Of a stretch of DNA of 22,141 nucleotides, positions 1 to 6,469 are shown one piece after another; the first letter of the stretch is position 1, and each line of letters opens with the position of its first letter. The DNA lies in NCBI GenBank assembly GCA_958407085.1, contig CATYHY010000007.1, positions 1-22,141 of the forward strand. The letters run 5' to 3'. The DNA comes from an uncultured Collinsella sp. Its GTDB lineage: Bacteria; Actinomycetota; Coriobacteriia; Coriobacteriales; Coriobacteriaceae. The notes below the pieces were generated by a model that saw only the letters and a program-made list of their open reading frames with translations, was not told the origin of the DNA and did not search any database. The position numbers were made by a program, and so were the translations under genes.

Positions 1-2
1 CC

Positions 3-158
3 TTTTTGTTTGGCACCCGCACCGGTTTTGCCATCCTTTTCGCCGGCGGCATCCTACTGTTTGCGATTCTTGCCTTTGTAATGGAGAAGCGCACCCATAA
101 GATGTATGTCGACCGCGGACCCAAATCCGAGGACGATCAAGACGGCTTCTGGGACTAA
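3..158 (+). CDS. C-terminal end of an unidentified membrane protein (partial)
   Basis: The 5' part of this gene lies outside the window; 51 residues and a TAA stop are visible. The sequence begins with a hydrophobic stretch (about residues 9-28 of the visible part, rich in Ile, Leu, Phe, Ala and Gly) that looks like a last transmembrane helix. It is followed by a basic turn (EKRTHK) and an acidic tail ending DDQDGFWD. That layout suggests a cytoplasmic C-terminus by the positive-inside rule. The family cannot be named from this tail. A strong terminator begins 54 bases after the stop. It is one of only two plus-strand genes in the window and converges on proC. Confidence 0.65.
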   Translation, partial: FLFGTRTGFAILFAGGILLFAILAFVMEKRTHKMYVDRGPKSEDDQDGFWD

Positions 159-168
159 CCTGCCAGAA

Positions 169-303
169 AGGGACAGGTTTATTTTGGTCGGTTTTATCTG
201 GGCAAACGCAATCGCCCCGCAACTGGAATTGAGCCAGTTGCGGGGCGCTTTTTGCTATAGAGATAAAGCCGCAGGAAAAACCTGCCAAAATAAACCTGTC
301 CCT
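169..303. repeat. 19-bp perfect inverted repeat around a terminator (REP-like)
   Basis: AGGGACAGGTTTATTTTGG at 169-187 is matched exactly by its reverse complement at 285-303, with about 97 bases between. The right arm continues into CAGG when read on the minus strand, and the left arm is preceded by CCTGCCAG. The GGGACAG/CTGTCCC core resembles REP-type repeats mobilised by TnpA-REP (RAYT) proteins in other bacteria; that likeness is inference. The pair lies between two converging genes and could fold into one long hairpin with the terminator in its loop. Confidence 0.7.
213..253 (+). terminator. Rho-independent terminator of the left-edge gene
   Basis: A perfect 14-bp stem (213-226 with 234-247) has a 7-base loop and is followed by five T residues at 249-253. 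It ends transcription of the plus-strand gene that stops at 158. On the minus strand there is no comparable T-run, so it probably works in one direction. Confidence 0.9.
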
Positions 304-315
304 AAATGGCGGGTT

Positions 316-1086
316 TTACTGGAGGGTGGCGTCGATGGCCTTGACCAGGGCGCTGCGCATGCCGGCGTCCTCAAGCGCGACGACGCCCTTGATGGTGGCA
401 CCGCCGGGCGAGCATACGGCATCCTTCATCGCCGCAGGATGCTGACCAGTCGCAAGCTGCAGCTTTGCCGTGCCCAGCACCATCTGGCTCACAATGCGAT
501 AGGCATCGGCGCGCGGAATGCCGTGCTTGACGGCCGCGTCGCCGAGGGCCTCAATCGCCATGGCAACAAATGCCGGGGCGCAACCGCCCACGGTGCCGCC
601 CACAAACAGCAGGCTCGTGTCGAGCTCGACGACGGTGCCAAGCTTACCGAGCAGGTCGAGCACCACGGCACGCTGCTCGTCGTTGAGTGTAGAGGACTTC
701 TCGCAGGCGATGACGCCTTCGCCCACCGAAACCGGTGTGTTGGGCACCGTCGAGATGTGCGCGACACCCGGCAGGACCTGTTCCCACTTGGCACTATCCC
801 AAGTCCAGGCGACCGAAAGGACAACCTTGTCAGCAAGGGTGTCTTTGAGCGGAGCGAAGACCTTCTCGATCATGTATGGCTTGACCGCAGCAACCACGAT
901 ATCGGATGCGGCGACAACCTCCGCCGCATCACGACAGGCAACCATCCCACGCGCCTCACAGCGCTCAACCAAGGCGTCGTAGTGGCCCGCGCAGGCGCAC
1001 ATATCGCTCGCAGCCACACCGGCGGCGATCCAGCCATCGGCCATAGCGCTCGCCATATTGCCAAAGCCGACAAATCCAATCTTCAT
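316..1086 (-). CDS. proC: Pyrroline-5-carboxylate reductase
   Basis: This enzyme catalyses the last step of proline synthesis, NAD(P)H-dependent reduction of 1-pyrroline-5-carboxylate to L-proline, in the cytoplasm. The 256-residue protein has the N-terminal Rossmann motif GFGNMA (residues 7-12), the VPNTP segment at 114-118, and the C-terminal family signature PAAMKDAVCSPGGATIKG at 217-234. The length is close to the usual 260-280. The ATG is preceded by AAAGGA at 9 bases. It lies 73 bases downstream of rlmH with no clear promoter between, so it may be the last gene of the SPFH-rlmH-proC unit. Its own terminator is not obvious; the inverted repeat just beyond the stop may serve. Confidence 0.95.
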   Translation of the reverse strand: MKIGFVGFGNMASAMADGWIAAGVAASDMCACAGHYDALVERCEARGMVACRDAAEVVAASDIVVAAVKPYMIEKVFAPLKDTLADKVVLSVAWTWDSAKWEQVLPGVAHISTVPNTPVSVGEGVIACEKSSTLNDEQRAVVLDLLGKLGTVVELDTSLLFVGGTVGGCAPAFVAMAIEALGDAAVKHGIPRADAYRIVSQMVLGTAKLQLATGQHPAAMKDAVCSPGGATIKGVVALEDAGMRSALVKAIDATLQ

Positions 1087-1159
1087 ATCTCATAGTCCTT
1101 TCAGACACGTTCTTCAAAACGAAGGCTATTGTCCCACGGCATTGTTTCGTATTGCCGAC

Positions 1160-1630
1160 CTATTTGTGATACGGCTCGCCACGGCTGATCTTGCAGGCGC
1201 GGTAGATTTGCTCCAGCAGCACCACGCGCGCCAAGTTATGCGGCAAGGTAATGCGTCCAAAGCTGAGCATCTCGTCGGCTCGTGCGCGCACATCATCGCT
1301 CACGCCGTCCGATCCGCCAATCACAAAGGCGATGTCGCTGTTACCACGCAGCATAAGATCATCGAGCCGCGCCGAAAGCTCCTCGCTTGAGCGCTCTTTG
1401 CCCTCAATGGCCAGCAAGATCACATGCGCTCGAGGCGGCAGGGTTGCAAGAATCGCCGCCCCCTCCTTGTCGCGCGCGGCATCCACGCCGCCCGCCTTAG
1501 CCGGGTCGATATCGGCCACCTCGCGGATATCCACCTTGGCATAGGCACCTAGGCGCTTGGTGTACTCAGCGCAGGCATCCTTCCAAAAACGCTCTTTGAG
1601 CTTACCGACGCATACAACGGTGTATTTCAC
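1160..1630 (-). CDS. rlmH: 23S rRNA (pseudouridine1915-N3)-methyltransferase
   Basis: RlmH is a SPOUT methyltransferase that methylates pseudouridine 1915 of 23S rRNA in the 70S ribosome, using S-adenosylmethionine and acting as a dimer. The 156-residue protein has the family length. It shows the SAM-binding FVIGGSDG motif at 102-109 and the strongly conserved C-terminus with LPHNLARVVLLEQIYRA and a final RGEPYHK. The start is GTG. Its ribosome-binding site (GAAGGAG) lies inside the last codons of the upstream SPFH gene, whose stop is 6 bases before the start, so translation of the two genes is probably coupled. Confidence 0.96.
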   Translation of the reverse strand: MKYTVVCVGKLKERFWKDACAEYTKRLGAYAKVDIREVADIDPAKAGGVDAARDKEGAAILATLPPRAHVILLAIEGKERSSEELSARLDDLMLRGNSDIAFVIGGSDGVSDDVRARADEMLSFGRITLPHNLARVVLLEQIYRACKISRGEPYHK

Positions 1631-1636
1631 GCGCGT

Positions 1637-2575
1637 CTACTCCTTCGAATCGTTTTGAACTTTGCCGGCAGTCAGCATCTGCTCGAACATCGAGGCCGAC
1701 TGCGAGAAATCGCTCGGCAGCACGACCGTCGAGGTTTTACCCGTACGAGCGAACTCCGTCATCATCTCGGACCACTGCGTAAACATGAACAGCTGGTTGG
1801 CCTCGTCGTTGCCGACACCCGTCTCCTGGATGATCTCGAGCGAATCCTTGATGCCCAGCGCGATGGCCTTGCGCTGGTTAGCGATGCCTTCGCCCGCCTT
1901 TTCCATCGCCTCGGCCTCGGCGGTCGCCTCGGTGACGCGCTTGATGCGGTCGGCCTCGGCGAGCTCCTGCGCAGCAGCGCGCTTGCGCTGGGCGGCATTG
2001 ATGTCGTTCATGGAGTTCTCGACCTCGGTCGGCAGCGCGATCTTGGTGATGAGCGTCGATACGAGAGTGAACCCGTAGGCAGCCATCTGCTCGGACACAG
2101 TGGCGTTGACGTCCTTGGCGATGTCATCCTTCTTGGCAAAGACCTCATCGAGCGTGTAGACAGGGATAGAAGAGCGTAGGGCATCGGTGATGAAATCGCG
2201 CATCTGGTCGACGGGCTCCTGCAGCATGTAGTAGCTCTTGTAGATACCCGAATCTGCCGGGCCGGCGCCCATGTCATAGCTCACGTGGTACTGAGCAGAG
2301 ACCTCAAGGCCGATGGTCACGTTGTCCTGGGTCTTAACGTCGATGCCAAAACCGTTTTTCATGGTGCGCAGGCTCACCGTGGCGGCCTTGCGGTCGATCA
2401 CGGGCACCTTCATGTGGAAGCCCGCGTTGACGATGCGGTTAAACTTGCCCAGACGCTCGATGATCACGGCATGCTGTTGTTCAACGACATAGCAGGCGTT
2501 AGGAAGCAGTAGCAGCAAAATGATGATGGGAAGCAGAAGGCTCGTAAGGGCGGCAATGATACCGGACAACAGCAT
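1637..2575 (-). CDS. SPFH/stomatin-prohibitin family membrane protein
   Basis: A 312-residue SPFH (band 7) protein. It has one very hydrophobic N-terminal helix (about residues 2-25), then the SPFH domain (about 28-195, beginning at YVVEQQHAVIIERLGKF). A helical, Ala/Glu-rich coiled-coil-like stretch follows (about 200-250, with AEADRIKRVTEATAEAEA), then a C-terminal tail. Family members oligomerise in the membrane and organise microdomains or protease access; the exact role here is unknown, and no NfeD-type partner is next to it. I chose the ATG at 2575 because it has AGGAG 5 bases upstream. An in-frame GTG at 2596 would add 7 residues but has no ribosome-binding site. First gene of the SPFH-rlmH-proC group. 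Confidence 0.9.
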   Translation of the reverse strand: MLLSGIIAALTSLLLPIIILLLLLPNACYVVEQQHAVIIERLGKFNRIVNAGFHMKVPVIDRKAATVSLRTMKNGFGIDVKTQDNVTIGLEVSAQYHVSYDMGAGPADSGIYKSYYMLQEPVDQMRDFITDALRSSIPVYTLDEVFAKKDDIAKDVNATVSEQMAAYGFTLVSTLITKIALPTEVENSMNDINAAQRKRAAAQELAEADRIKRVTEATAEAEAMEKAGEGIANQRKAIALGIKDSLEIIQETGVGNDEANQLFMFTQWSEMMTEFARTGKTSTVVLPSDFSQSASMFEQMLTAGKVQNDSKE

Positions 2576-2654
2576 GGTCTCTCCTCTGATAGGCACACGT
2601 TGGCACTAGGATACCCGCACGAAGCAGCCACGTGACACCAACAGGAGGCCCATA

Positions 2655-2710
2655 ACAAAAAAGCTCCCATTGCTGGGAGCTCTTTCAATCAATGGTGCGG
2701 GCGAAAGGAC
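2655..2710 (-). pseudogene. tRNA-Leu 3'-end remnant with its terminator (left copy of 56-bp direct repeat)
   Basis: This segment matches 4427-4482 at 53 of 56 positions. It contains the terminator hairpin of tRNA-Leu (2662-2681) and the last 18 bases of the tRNA (2693-2710: CCA, discriminator, 3' acceptor strand and part of the T-arm). After 2710 the match to tRNA-Leu stops completely. A sequence able to pair with the acceptor strand (CGCCCGC, 2746-2752) occurs soon after, around a small hairpin at 2719-2733, so a heavily deleted tRNA is another reading. A 3' tRNA fragment next to an intact copy is typical of a former integration site; that is inference. Confidence 0.65.
2657..2681 (-). terminator. 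Rho-independent terminator (second copy of the tRNA-Leu terminator)
   Basis: Read on the minus strand, an 8-bp stem (AGCTCCCA with TGGGAGCT) and a GCAA loop are followed by six T residues. It would stop minus-strand transcription entering from the IS side before the SPFH promoter region. Confidence 0.75.
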
Positions 2711-2849
2711 GTCCGCGTATCCGCTTCGCGGATCCGCACCGGCTTCGCCCGCCTGCCGGCGTCCTCGCCAGCTCGCTAAAAACGCTCCGCGTTTTCTTTA
2801 CGCTCGCTCCTTCACAGGTTCAAGTCCCTGCGATGGGCCCATAAGACGA
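2711..2849. other. Intergenic segment with small hairpins between the tRNA remnant and the IS element
   Basis: No gene is seen. There are two small dyads: ATCCGC-TTC-GCGGAT at 2719-2733, and AAAACGC-TCC-GCGTTTT at 2779-2795, the latter with flanking A/T runs. A 12-base match to the tRNA-Leu T-arm (AGGTTCAAGTCC) occurs in the opposite orientation at 2816-2827. The segment looks like a rearranged tRNA-associated insertion site. Confidence 0.5.
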
Positions 2850-2876
2850 TATGAGAAAGCCATTGGGGCCGCCTCC

Positions 2877-2958
2877 CCCGCGGCGCAGCTTCTTTCCGCG
2901 GGCTCGGGGTGCCACAATGGGCTTTGAGTATCGGCCCGTGCGGTAGCCCTTACCGCAC
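2877..2958 (+). other. Two hairpins in the 5' leader of the transposase gene
   Basis: CCCGCGG (2877-2883) pairs with CCGCGGG (2896-2902). GTGCGGTA (2938-2945) pairs with TACCGCAC (2951-2958) around a 5-base loop. The second hairpin ends just before the strong AGGAGG ribosome-binding site (2967-2972). Such a leader could limit read-through translation of the transposase or form part of an element-encoded RNA; both roles are inference. Confidence 0.55.
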
Positions 2959-2978
2959 CTGCGGGGAGGAGGCTTCCC

Positions 2979-4088
2979 ATGCCCCATGTTACCTCCATCG
3001 GCCTGGACGTCCACGCGCGATCGGTCGCCGCCGCGGCGTTCAACCCCTTCACCGGCGAGGTGGTTCGCCGCAGCTTCGGCACCGACGCCTCCGAGATCGC
3101 GGAGTGGGCCCTCGGCTTCGAGGACCCGAGGGCGTGCTACGAGAGCGGCCCCACCGGGTTCCACATGGCGCGCGAGCTGCGCGCGCTCGGCCTCGACTGC
3201 GCCGTGGCCGCCGTCTCCAAGATGCAGAGGCCGGCGGCGGACGCCCGGCGCAAGAACGACCGGCGCGACGCCGAGTTCATCGCCCGCATGCTCGCCACCC
3301 ACAACATCGTGGAGGTCCCGCTGTCCGATGCGGCCGTCGAGGCCGCCCGGGACCTCGACCGCGCTCTCGACGACGCCACGGCGGAGTACCGCCGCGCCAG
3401 GCAGCGCCTCAACATGTTCCTGATCAGGCTGGGCCACGTCTGGGACGAGCGCAACGCCGACGGGACGAGGAAGGGATCCTGGACGCGCGCCCACTGGAGG
3501 TGGATATCCGGGATCAGGCTCGAGGGGCCCCAGCGCGACGTGCTCGAGTACTACGTCACGGCCGCGAGGTGCGCGGAGTCGGACAGGCGGCAGCTCGAGA
3601 GGAGGGTCGTTGCGCTGGCGGGCACCGACCGCTGGCGGGCGACGGTGGAGGCGCTGTCCTGCATCAAGGGGGTCGACACCCTGACGGCCTTCAGGCTCGC
3701 GGCGGAGGCCGGGTCCTTCAGCAGGTTCCGCTCGGCGCCGGCCTTCGCGAGCTGGTGCGGACTGACCCCGTCGGAGCACTCGAGCGGCGAGTCCGAGCGG
3801 CGCGGCGGGATAACCAAGGCCGGCAACGCGCTCGCGCGCACGGCGCTCATAGAGTCCGCATGGCACTACTCCACGTGCTCCCCGAGGCCAAAGGCCCCAG
3901 CCCCCGGCACCGACGTGCCCCCGGCGATACGCTCGAGGGCGGACGACTGCACCGCCAGGCTCCACCGCCGCCGCGAGGCGCTGGCCGCGGCGGGCAAGAG
4001 CGCGTGCAAGGCCAACGCCGCCGTGGCGCGCGAGCTCGCCTGCTGGGTCTGGGAGATCGGGTGCAGGTCTGAGGGGACCGTCCTCTAG
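2979..4088 (+). CDS. IS110-family (DEDD) transposase
   Basis: A 369-residue recombinase that moves the surrounding element. The N-terminal RuvC-like DEDD domain shows IGLDVH (Asp10), YESGPTG (Glu55) and KNDRRDAE (Asp94 and Asp97). The C-terminal Transposase_20 domain shows the IKGVDTLTAFRLAAEAG helix-hairpin-helix region (about 229-245) and the segment GLTPSEHSSGESERRGG, which carries the catalytic serine (Ser268 or Ser269). Family members use the RuvC-like and serine sites together and are guided by an RNA from the element's non-coding end. The ATG is preceded by AGGAGG at 6 bases. All catalytic residues appear present and the frame is unbroken, so the enzyme is probably functional. Codon third positions are almost all G or C, more so than in neighbouring genes. 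Confidence 0.95.
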   Translation: MPHVTSIGLDVHARSVAAAAFNPFTGEVVRRSFGTDASEIAEWALGFEDPRACYESGPTGFHMARELRALGLDCAVAAVSKMQRPAADARRKNDRRDAEFIARMLATHNIVEVPLSDAAVEAARDLDRALDDATAEYRRARQRLNMFLIRLGHVWDERNADGTRKGSWTRAHWRWISGIRLEGPQRDVLEYYVTAARCAESDRRQLERRVVALAGTDRWRATVEALSCIKGVDTLTAFRLAAEAGSFSRFRSAPAFASWCGLTPSEHSSGESERRGGITKAGNALARTALIESAWHYSTCSPRPKAPAPGTDVPPAIRSRADDCTARLHRRREALAAAGKSACKANAAVARELACWVWEIGCRSEGTVL

Positions 4089-4424
4089 CGGCCGGCTACA
4101 ACCGACTCCCGCCGGGAGGGCCCGCGCCTCGACGCATCGCCGGCGCGAGTTCACGACCTTTTTGATGGGCAGCCCCCGGGCCGCGCCCGACAAAAGACTG
4201 GATTCGTACGATAGCGCCGGACGGAGAATCGAAATGCGGTGGGGTGCGCGGACATACCGGGCTGACCGCCGGAAGCGCACCCGCAAGAGCCCGCGGATAT
4301 TAGCTTGCCAGGCAAGCGTCGACTAAGCCATGCAGCGTGCGCGGGCTCTCCCGACGGGAAACGAAAAAGCCCGGTTTCAAACCGGGCTCGAACGAACATG
4401 CCTATTGACAATGGCTTTCTCATA
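4089..4424 (+). ncRNA. Candidate guide (bridge/seek) RNA region in the 3' non-coding end of the IS element
   Basis: This 336-base stretch has no convincing gene but dense pairing potential. CTCCC/GGGAG lies at 4106-4118. GGGTGCGC (4242-4249) pairs with GCGCACCC (4275-4282). A perfect 10-bp stem, AGAGCCCGCG (4286-4295) with CGCGGGCTCT (4340-4349), encloses GCTTGCC/GGCAAGC (4303-4317). A terminator-like hairpin follows at 4369-4387. In IS1111-type elements the targeting RNA is encoded downstream of the transposase, which matches this layout. The RNA itself, its ends and its guide loops are inferred, not seen. Confidence 0.4.
4364..4388 (-). terminator. Rho-independent terminator-like hairpin inside the IS right end
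   Basis: Read on the minus strand, AGCCCGGTTTGAAACCGGGC is followed by five T residues. The stem (4369-4375 with 4381-4387) is perfect. It faces transcription coming from tRNA-Leu, so it may insulate the element from outside transcription. Confidence 0.7.
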
Positions 4425-4426
4425 TT

Positions 4427-4482
4427 ACAAAAAAGCCCCCATTGCTGGGAGCTCTTTCATTTAATGGTGCGGGCGAAAGGAC
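4427..4482 (-). repeat. Right copy of the 56-bp direct repeat (tRNA-Leu 3' end plus terminator)
   Basis: It matches 2655-2710 at 53 of 56 positions, in the same orientation. The two copies bracket the whole IS element and about 140 bp of extra sequence. Confidence 0.8.
4429..4453 (-). terminator. Terminator of tRNA-Leu
   Basis: The stem AGCTCCCA (4446-4453, minus strand) pairs with TGGGGGCT (4434-4441) through one G-T pair, with a GCAA loop and a run of six T residues. It lies 11 bases beyond the tRNA CCA end. Confidence 0.85.
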
Positions 4483-4551
4483 TTGAACCTTCATGGGGTT
4501 GCCCCCATACGGACCTGAACCGTACGCGTCTGCCAATTCCGCCACGCCCGC
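4465..4551 (-). tRNA. tRNA-Leu (anticodon CAG)
   Basis: An 87-base class II tRNA. The acceptor stem GCGGGCG/CGCCCGC is perfect, and the D-arm is of the GCGGAATTGGCAGACGC type. The anticodon loop TTCAGGT gives CAG, which reads CUG codons. The long variable arm is TGGGG/CCCCA, and the T-arm carries TTCAAGT. The 3' CCA is encoded in the gene. It lies downstream of tatD and has its own candidate promoter. Confidence 0.97.
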
Positions 4552-4562
4552 GTGCAGGAATT

Positions 4563-4591
4563 AGAATAACGGAGCGCCATCGCGAACGCAA
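4563..4591 (-). promoter_or_regulatory. Candidate promoter of tRNA-Leu
   Basis: On the minus strand TTGCGT (4586-4591) and TATTCT (4563-4568) are 17 bases apart. The -10 box lies about 12 bases upstream of the tRNA 5' end, so the predicted start is close to the mature tRNA. It sits directly behind the tatD stop codon. Confidence 0.5.
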
Positions 4592-4594
4592 GAA

Positions 4595-5512
4595 CTATTT
4601 TTGAAAAAGTTTGCGAGCATTTTCCCAGGCGGCCTGCGCAATCGCTTCAGGATCCTCACCGGTACGATCGACACGGTCATTGACTAGCGTGTTTGCCGTG
4701 ATGGAAATCATTGCCGGCTCGCACTCAAGACCGCGAATCGGCTCCGGCGCCATATACGGGCAATCCGTCTCGAACAAAATGCGATCGAGCGGGGTCGCCG
4801 CAAATGCCTCGCGCACGTCGTCGTTGCGCTTAAAGGTGGCCGCGCCGCCATAGGCGATATAGCAGCCCAAACCCACAAAGCGCTCCATTGTGGCTCGATC
4901 CTCGCCAAAGCAGTGCAGCACGCAACCGGCCTGAGGCACACCCACCTCGCGCAGCGCGTTGTACGCATCAACGTGCGAGGTGCGCTCCCCATCCGAGTCC
5001 TCGTGCCGCAGGTGCAGCTCCACCGGCACATTGCGGCGCACGGCAACTTCGAGCTGACGTGCCATACAGTCGATCTGCACGTCGTGGGGCGCCGGCGCAA
5101 TATCGTCGTCGAAATCCATGTGGTAGTCCAGACCGATCTCGCCGATACCGGCGCACAAAGGGTCATCGAGTGCGGCAACAACCTGCGCGTGAATGTCGTC
5201 GGTATAATCCGGCGCGCCATAGGGGTGAACGCCAGCGAGATACTTGATCTGCGGAATATCCCGCATCGGCAGAATTTCGCGCACGAGCCAGTCGCTATAG
5301 TCCGTCACGCTGCGTTTGTCAGCGATGGGGTCGAACATCGTCACCAACAGGTCGACGCCCGCAGCCTTGGCGCGCAGGAGCGTCTCGGGCACATCCTTGC
5401 CCCAGAACGAAAGCAGATGCGCATGTGTGTCGGCAAGCGGTGCCAAGGGCACGGGACAAGCAACCGTCTTCTTTTTCTTGGTAAACGTCACGCGTTCGGC
5501 ATTAGGCGTCAT
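4595..5512 (-). CDS. tatD: TatD family metal-dependent DNase
   Basis: A 305-residue TIM-barrel hydrolase of the TatD family (cytoplasmic 3'-5' exonuclease and DNA-repair nuclease in studied members). Metal-site motifs are present: DTHAH (28-32), GEIGLDY with Glu125, ELHLRH (165-170), LHCF with His200, and ETDCPYMAPEP with Asp250. The first 25 or so residues are a Lys-rich extension beyond the usual 255-265-residue family length. The start overlaps the end of rsmA by 11 bases and has AGGAG 7 bases upstream, so translation is coupled to rsmA. A tatD-rsmA pairing is common in Gram-positive and actinobacterial genomes. Confidence 0.95.
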   Translation of the reverse strand: MTPNAERVTFTKKKKTVACPVPLAPLADTHAHLLSFWGKDVPETLLRAKAAGVDLLVTMFDPIADKRSVTDYSDWLVREILPMRDIPQIKYLAGVHPYGAPDYTDDIHAQVVAALDDPLCAGIGEIGLDYHMDFDDDIAPAPHDVQIDCMARQLEVAVRRNVPVELHLRHEDSDGERTSHVDAYNALREVGVPQAGCVLHCFGEDRATMERFVGLGCYIAYGGAATFKRNDDVREAFAATPLDRILFETDCPYMAPEPIRGLECEPAMISITANTLVNDRVDRTGEDPEAIAQAAWENARKLFQK

Positions 5513-6362
5513 GAATTAGCTCCTGGGCCAGACGGACAAAGTCGGCAACATCAAGCGTCTCGGCGCGCGTGGTGGGTGCGATACCGCAAGCCTCAAAGGC
5601 GGCATCGAGCACGTCCTTGGCAAAGCCGTTGGCGCTCATGGAATTGCGAATGGTCTTGCGACGCTGAGCAAAAGCAGCGTCAATCACACGGGCCACAAAT
5701 TCGCGATCGAGTCCTTCGGGCACCACGCCGTCAACACGGTCGATACGCACGACGGCCGAGTCCACGTGCGGCGCCGGCATAAAGCAACGTGGCGGCACCT
5801 CAAAGCGACCCGTCACCTGTGCATACAGGCCGAGCTTTGCCGTATAGCCGCCATAAGTCTTGTTACCCGGCACTGCGGCAATGCGATCGGCAACCTCCTT
5901 TTGAACCATGACGACGGCGCGCTTGAGCGCAGGCATCGTCTGGAAGAACTGCAGGATGATTGTCGCCGCCACGTTATAGGGCAGGTTCGCGACAAATACC
6001 GTCGGCTCACCGCCCGCAGCCTGCTCAATCTGTTCCGGCGTCACCCTGAGCGCGTCGCCCATGATAAAGCGGAAGTTGGCGTAGTCGGCGGCGTGGGCAT
6101 CGAGCACCGGCTCGAGCTCGGGATCGGCCTCGATCGACGTGACGCACGCCGCCTCCTGCAGCAGCGCAAGCGTGAGCGTACCAACGCCCGGGCCAACCTC
6201 GAGCACACGTTCATCGCCCGCAAGCTCGGAAAGCTCGCAAATGCGCTCAATTACATGGTTGTCGATCAAGAAGTTCTGCCCCAGGCGATGCTTGGTCGCA
6301 AGGCCAAACTCCTCCAGCAGTTCCCTGGTGGCCGTGGGGTTTGCAAAAGGCGAAGTTGTCAT
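5502..6362 (-). CDS. rsmA: 16S rRNA (adenine1518/1519-N6)-dimethyltransferase KsgA
   Basis: This SAM-dependent enzyme dimethylates the two adjacent adenines in the 3'-terminal helix of 16S rRNA late in 30S assembly; its loss gives kasugamycin resistance. The 286-residue protein has GQNFL (28-32), the SAM motif VGPGVGTLT (56-64), the acidic ribose-binding residue in TSIEAD (about 78), and the catalytic NLPY motif (126-129). AAGGAGG lies 5 bases before the ATG. Between it and metG is a terminator-like hairpin that leaves too little room for a separate promoter, so expression may depend on read-through from metG. Confidence 0.97.
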   Translation of the reverse strand: MTTSPFANPTATRELLEEFGLATKHRLGQNFLIDNHVIERICELSELAGDERVLEVGPGVGTLTLALLQEAACVTSIEADPELEPVLDAHAADYANFRFIMGDALRVTPEQIEQAAGGEPTVFVANLPYNVAATIILQFFQTMPALKRAVVMVQKEVADRIAAVPGNKTYGGYTAKLGLYAQVTGRFEVPPRCFMPAPHVDSAVVRIDRVDGVVPEGLDREFVARVIDAAFAQRRKTIRNSMSANGFAKDVLDAAFEACGIAPTTRAETLDVADFVRLAQELIHDA

Positions 6363-6395
6363 AGTTGCCTCCTTAGCATGGTGGCGGCGTCTTGA

Positions 6396-6430
6396 AACAA
6401 AAGGGCATGGACCGTTGCGGCCATGCCCTT
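6396..6430 (-). terminator. Hairpin terminator between metG and rsmA
   Basis: AAGGGCATGG (6421-6430, minus strand) pairs perfectly with CCATGCCCTT (6401-6410) around a 10-base loop. It is followed by TTTTGTTT. It lies 39 bases after the metG stop and 38 bases before the rsmA start. The short T-run suggests partial termination. Confidence 0.75.
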
Positions 6431-6469
6431 ACATCTAAACAGCAAATTGCCGATATGGCGCGCGGCGTC

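Larger units (their letters stand above)
2850..4424 (+). mobile_element. IS110-family element, IS1111-like, with 16-bp inverted repeats
   Basis: The element is bounded by TATGAGAAAGCCATTG at 2850-2865 and its perfect reverse complement at 4409-4424, giving about 1575 bp. Between them is one IS110-type transposase gene. The 5' non-coding part is short (about 129 bp) and the 3' non-coding part is long (about 336 bp). Classical IS110 members lack inverted repeats, whereas the IS1111 subgroup carries them slightly inside the true ends, so the real boundaries may lie a few bases outside these coordinates. No target duplication is visible, as expected for this family. The element sits directly against the tRNA-Leu terminator and is visibly richer in G+C than its neighbours, which suggests acquisition from another genome. 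Confidence 0.85.

Noticed and set aside
106..1095. 329-residue plus-strand frame opposite proC
   Set aside because: It begins inside the left-edge gene, runs through a terminator and covers proC in antisense.
2576..2660. Promoter of the SPFH-rlmH-proC group
   Set aside because: A TATCCT box is visible on the minus strand, but no -35 at an acceptable distance, so I did not list it as a feature.
2801..2840. A second tRNA on the plus strand suggested by a T-arm-like sequence
   Set aside because: The T-stem does not pair properly and no acceptor, D or anticodon arm lies upstream; only a 12-base T-arm match remains.
2820..4286. 488-residue open frame antisense to the transposase
   Set aside because: Arg/Gly/Pro-rich composition typical of antisense high-GC frames; the transposase on the other strand has all its catalytic motifs.
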